Of a stretch of 26,434 nt of DNA, positions 23,351 through 26,434 are shown piece after piece. The notes under the pieces are model-generated. The model was not told the origin of the DNA. It saw only the letters and a program-made list of their open reading frames with translations, and searched no databases. The stretch's first letter is position 1, and each line of letters begins with the position of its first letter. The stretch is from DATLCI01 sp046714215 (GTDB taxonomy: Bacteria; Acidobacteriota; Terriglobia; Terriglobales; Acidobacteriaceae): assembly GCA_046714215.1 (NCBI GenBank), contig JBKKBM010000128.1, positions 1-26,434 of the forward strand, written 5' to 3'. The position numbers and the translations under genes were made by a program.

Positions 23351-25150
23351 ATGGACCGCGCACACATCCGCAATTTCGCGATCATCGCCCACATCGACCA
23401 TGGGAAGTCGACGCTCTCTGACCGTCTCCTGGAGTTGACCGGCTCACTGAGCTCCCGCGAGATGCAGGCCCAGGTCTTGGACGCGATGGACCTCGAGCGC
23501 GAGCGCGGCATCACCATCAAAGCCCATTCGGTGCGGATGAAGTACATCGCCAAGGACGGCGAAGAATACCAGCTCAATCTCATTGACACCCCGGGACACG
23601 TCGACTTTTCCTATGAAGTCTCGCGCTCGCTGGCCTCGTGCGAAGGCGCGCTGCTGGTGGTGGATGCCTCGCAGGGCGTGGAAGCGCAGACGCTGGCGAA
23701 CGCCTATCTGGCCATCAACAACGGGCTCGACATCATTCCCGTGATCAACAAGATCGACTTGCCCAGCGCTGATATCCCCCGCGTGAAAGAGATGGTCGAA
23801 CACGCCGTGGGCATTGACTGCAAAGATGCGATGCTGGTCAGCGCCAAGACCGGGCTCGGTGTGGAGGATGTGCTCGAGGCGATCGTCAAACGATTGCCCC
23901 CACCGCGCGGCACCACCGAAGCGCCGCTGCAGGCGCTCATCTTTGATTCCTGGTTCGATCCTTACCGCGGTGTGATCGTGCTGGCCAGGATCATCAATGG
24001 ATCCATCCGTAAAGGCATGCGCGTGCGCCTGTGGTCTAACGGCCGCACCTTTGATGTGGAATCGCTGGGCGTGCTCACCCCCAAGCCGATCGAGATAGGC
24101 GAGCTTTTCGCGGGCGAGGTCGGCTTCCTCATCTGCAACATTAAGAACGTGGCCGATACTAAGATCGGTGACACCATCACCGACGACACACATCCAGCCC
24201 TGGAAGCTTTGCCCGGATTCGAAGAACTCAAGCCTATGGTCTTCGCCGGGATTTACACGGTAGATGCGCACGAGCACACGCTGCTCCGCGACGCCCTGGA
24301 AAAGCTGCGGTTAAACGACTCTTCTTTCTTCTTCGAGCCCGAGAGTTCGGTCGCCCTGGGCTTCGGCTTCCGCTGCGGCTTCCTCGGACTGCTCCACATG
24401 GAGATCATTCAGGAGCGCCTGGAGCGCGAGTACAACCTCGAACTGATCACCACCGCGCCCAGTGTGCGCTACCGCATCACCAAGACCAGCGGCGAAGTGG
24501 TGGAGGTGGAGAACCCATCGAAGTGGGTGCACACCACCGAGATCGAAAAGATCGAAGAGCCCATCATCACCGCCACCATCCTGACTAACGAAGAGTATGT
24601 AGGCGGCATCCTGAAATTGGTGGAAGACAAGCGCGGAAAGCAGAAGAATTTCGAGTACGTTACCTCCAATCGCGTGATGCTGACGTATGAATTGCCGTTG
24701 AATGAGATCGTGATGGACTTCTACGACCGGCTCAAGTCGGTATCGCGCGGCTACGCCTCGCTCGACTATCACCTGAGCGGCATGTGGGAGTCGCCCATGG
24801 TGAAGCTCGACATCCTGGTGGCGGGCGAGCCAGTGGATGCGCTCTCCATCATCGTGCACCAGGACTTTGCCTACGAGCGCGGCCGCGCGCTGGTGTCCAA
24901 GATGCGGGAGTTGATCCCCCGGCAGATGTTTGAGGTGGCCATTCAGGCGTCCATCGGCGCCAAGATCATCGCCCGCGAGACCGTCACCGCCATCCGTAAA
25001 AACGTGATCGCGAAATGCTACGGTGGCGATATCTCCCGTAAACGCAAACTCCTCGAGAAGCAGAAGGAAGGCAAAAAGCGGATGAAGCGCATCGGACGGG
25101 TGGACATCCCGCAAGAAGCGTTCCTCGCCGTTTTAAAAGTGGGCGAGTAA
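23351..25150 (+). CDS. lepA: Elongation factor 4 (LepA back-translocase)
   Basis: A ribosomal GTPase that remodels stalled or mistranslocated ribosomes and affects initiation. The 599-aa product is full length. The N-terminus reads IRNFAIIAHIDHGKSTLSDR (P-loop), then RERGITIKAH (G2), DTPGHVDF (G3) and NKIDLP (G4). Domain II, the EF-G-like domains III and V and the LepA-specific C-terminal domain follow, with GFRCGFLGLLHMEII and CYGGDISRKRKLLEKQKEGK at the end as expected. The ATG at 23351 matches the family start. It follows treZ after 109 nt; a -10-like TACAAT there suggests its own promoter. The next 316 nt downstream contain no gene. Confidence 0.98.
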   Translation: MDRAHIRNFAIIAHIDHGKSTLSDRLLELTGSLSSREMQAQVLDAMDLERERGITIKAHSVRMKYIAKDGEEYQLNLIDTPGHVDFSYEVSRSLASCEGALLVVDASQGVEAQTLANAYLAINNGLDIIPVINKIDLPSADIPRVKEMVEHAVGIDCKDAMLVSAKTGLGVEDVLEAIVKRLPPPRGTTEAPLQALIFDSWFDPYRGVIVLARIINGSIRKGMRVRLWSNGRTFDVESLGVLTPKPIEIGELFAGEVGFLICNIKNVADTKIGDTITDDTHPALEALPGFEELKPMVFAGIYTVDAHEHTLLRDALEKLRLNDSSFFFEPESSVALGFGFRCGFLGLLHMEIIQERLEREYNLELITTAPSVRYRITKTSGEVVEVENPSKWVHTTEIEKIEEPIITATILTNEEYVGGILKLVEDKRGKQKNFEYVTSNRVMLTYELPLNEIVMDFYDRLKSVSRGYASLDYHLSGMWESPMVKLDILVAGEPVDALSIIVHQDFAYERGRALVSKMRELIPRQMFEVAIQASIGAKIIARETVTAIRKNVIAKCYGGDISRKRKLLEKQKEGKKRMKRIGRVDIPQEAFLAVLKVGE

Positions 25151-25466
25151 TTGCTAAGTGGAACCTTGGGTCTCTTTATTGGTGGGCAGCAACCATCCCG
25201 CAAGTCTGCAAAAGCGCAAGCCAACTCAATCACTTACGCGGGCACAGTGCTAAATCGCCCGCCTATGTGCAAAAGTACCGGTCTGCAGCGCCGCGTCCAT
25301 CTGATGAACGATGGGCCGGGACATCTGAACGCTTGTCACTGATTCCATTGACCTTAAAAGGTGCTTCAGACTCAAGGCAAATCGCGTAAATCACTGAAAT
25401 CAGGTAGGTAAACCAGCGGACTTGGTGACTTTCCACAAAGTTTTCCACAAACCCTAGGAAAAGATT
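25151..25466. other. Gene-free stretch between lepA and the broken exbD
   Basis: No gene, RNA or terminator recognised; the open frames are short and unlike proteins. It is less GC-rich than the coding regions. CTGATTCCATTGACC (25339-25353) closely resembles CTGATTCCAATGGACC near 131, hinting at a shared intergenic family. The right end holds paired TTTCCACAAA motifs. Confidence 0.6.
25429..25453. repeat. Tandem 12-bp repeat with DnaA-box-like cores
   Basis: TTTCCACAAAGT (25430-25441) is followed at once by TTTCCACAAACC (25442-25453). TTTTCCACA (25441-25449) fits the relaxed DnaA-box pattern TTWTNCACA. No dnaA, dnaN or rpmH gene and no AT-rich unwinding element is visible nearby, so this is not called an origin. 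Confidence 0.4.
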
Positions 25467-25589
25467 TCATGTCTCGTATTGCTCACAAGTACGGGGCGTG
25501 ATCATGAAGATGATCAGCAACACCAGCAGCACGTCCACCAGCGGAGTCACATTCATCTCGGCGTTGACTCCGCGCGCGCCCGTCAGCAT
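25467..25589 (-). pseudogene. exbD: ExbD/TolR fragment, truncated after the membrane helix
   Basis: ExbD is the proton-motive-force coupling partner of ExbB and TonB in the inner membrane. Only 40 codons remain of about 135. The start is intact: the ribosome site overlaps the tonB stop (TAGGAGGA), and the peptide reads MLTGARGVNAEMNVTPLVDV, then LLVLLIIFMITP, the canonical ExbD cytoplasmic tail and helix with the essential Asp (D19). From codon 33 it reads RTCEQYET and stops, with no periplasmic domain. Sequence beyond about 25,493 does not continue ExbD in any frame I could find. This points to deletion, insertion or an assembly junction. It follows tonB by 16 nt in one operon. Confidence 0.75.
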
Positions 25590-25605
25590 GGACCCAGGAA
25601 TCCTC

Positions 25606-26325
25606 CTACCGCTCCAGCTTGAACTTCACGATCACTTGCGTCTCCACCGCGACGGACACGCCGTTGAGGATGTATGGCTGATATCGCCATTGCTGGACAG
25701 CCGTGCGCGCGGCTTCTTGTAGGAGCGGCGGTCCGCTCACCACTTGCAGGCTGGTGATGCGTCCCTCGCGATCGATCAATGCGTGCAGCACCACCGTGCC
25801 TTCCACTTTTGCTAGTTTCGCGGGCAGAGGATAAACCGGCTTCACCTGGAAGGTCAGTCTTCCCGGATTGACCCGAGAGACGGCCACTCGCGTGGGCGGC
25901 TTCACTGCCACCATGTGCGGGTTCTTCGGGATCAAGGCGCTGAACAGGTGCGGCACGCCATCCGGCGCGCCGATGACTCTATCCCCAGGCACGTACGGCC
26001 CCGGCGGTGCGACTTCAGTGGCCTGGTTGAACGTGAGCGATGGCTTCGGGGCCATGGTAAAGATGATCCGCGCATCTTCCCGGGGCGCAACCGGGCGCTG
26101 CGAAGACTGCTGCGAAGTCTCCGCCGTTTGAGGAAGATTGGGCCGTCCCAAGGCCACTGGCGAACTCACGCTTTTGAACGCGAGCGGCAGCGCGTCCGGG
26201 CGGAACATAGGCAGCGCCACCAACGCGGCCACCAGCAGCGATTGGATAGCGATGGAAAAGGTAGTGGCCCAGCCGCGGCCCTTAGGGTGGATATTTCCGG
26301 ACTCGAGCAAGGATTCTGCGAACAT
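25606..26325 (-). CDS. tonB: TonB-family energy transducer
   Basis: A periplasm-spanning protein passing inner-membrane proton energy to outer-membrane transporters. It is 239 aa: a cytoplasmic start, one membrane helix (about residues 22-41, SIAIQSLLVAALVALPMF), a Pro-rich spacer (about 50-150) and a C-terminal TonB domain (about 160-239) with KVEGTVVLHALIDREGRI and ARTAVQQWRYQPYILNG. The spacer is moderately proline-rich, and the domain type is that of the many TonB paralogues in Acidobacteriota-like genomes. The ATG at 26325 follows GAGGCAGG. Its operon partner exbD is broken and no exbB lies between them, so this copy may be non-functional or depend on ExbB/ExbD encoded elsewhere. The 109 nt upstream, to the window end, show no gene. 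Confidence 0.88.
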   Translation of the reverse strand: MFAESLLESGNIHPKGRGWATTFSIAIQSLLVAALVALPMFRPDALPLAFKSVSSPVALGRPNLPQTAETSQQSSQRPVAPREDARIIFTMAPKPSLTFNQATEVAPPGPYVPGDRVIGAPDGVPHLFSALIPKNPHMVAVKPPTRVAVSRVNPGRLTFQVKPVYPLPAKLAKVEGTVVLHALIDREGRITSLQVVSGPPLLQEAARTAVQQWRYQPYILNGVSVAVETQVIVKFKLER

Positions 26326-26434
26326 GCTTGTGCCTGCCTCCCGTGCGTACTGGAAGAGACACCGGGCGGGTGGCGTAAGTGCCTGGTTTATTTTTACGGG
26401 GCGTGAATCCTTGGCCGCCGAACCGGTGTCCCCG

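Noticed and set aside
25429..25453. Replication origin
   Set aside because: Only one or two DnaA-like sites, no adjacent dnaA/dnaN, no AT-rich unwinding element.

Overview
The window (26,434 bp, GC-rich) reads as ordinary chromosome of a diderm bacterium, most likely an Acidobacteriota member (Terriglobia/Koribacter-like). That placement is an inference. It rests on the lipid A genes (fabZ-lpxA-lpxI), TonB/ExbD and an outer-membrane barrel, an ATP-type PEP carboxykinase, treZ, and the style of the intergenic repeats. No 16S rRNA, tRNA, phage, CRISPR array or intact insertion sequence was seen.

Layout. 1-3.1 kb: a repeat-bearing leader, alanine racemase (alr), then an alpha/beta hydrolase behind a near-consensus promoter. 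3.1-4.2 kb: a 204-bp interval bounded by imperfect inverted repeats and a reverse-strand enoyl-CoA hydratase. 4.3-6.1 kb: rpiB-glyA. 6.2-10.1 kb: a three-gene polysaccharide-type cluster (membrane GT2 synthase, TPR plus beta-barrel outer-membrane protein, GT4 glycosyltransferase). 10.2-11.7 kb: a secreted LolA-like protein, then RNase P RNA with its promoter and terminator. 11.8-14.5 kb, reverse strand: an unknown protein, pckA, and a second unknown protein. 14.6-16.9 kb: a YfiH/LACC1-family enzyme converging on HU, with sppA upstream of HU. 17.1-19.3 kb, reverse strand: fabZ-lpxA-lpxI. 19.4-20.8 kb: an M20 peptidase and a 58-aa TatA with its terminator. 20.85-23.2 kb: maf and treZ, divergent around a tandem repeat. 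23.3-25.2 kb: lepA. 25.15-26.4 kb: a gene-poor stretch ending at a broken exbD, then tonB.

How the genes fit together. Most are housekeeping: cell-wall D-alanine, lipid A, one-carbon and pentose metabolism, gluconeogenesis, envelope quality control and translation. The GT2/TPR-barrel/GT4 cluster looks like a compact polymer synthesis and export unit. It is the best candidate here for a less-described system.

Most notable non-coding signals: (i) six genes have a -10-like hexamer ending only 6-9 nt before the start codon, suggesting leaderless mRNAs; (ii) a dispersed intergenic repeat related to CCACAGAG...CACGAAGG occurs five times, once supplying the probable -10 of lpxI; (iii) exbD stops after its membrane helix at an apparent sequence junction near 25,491-25,497.
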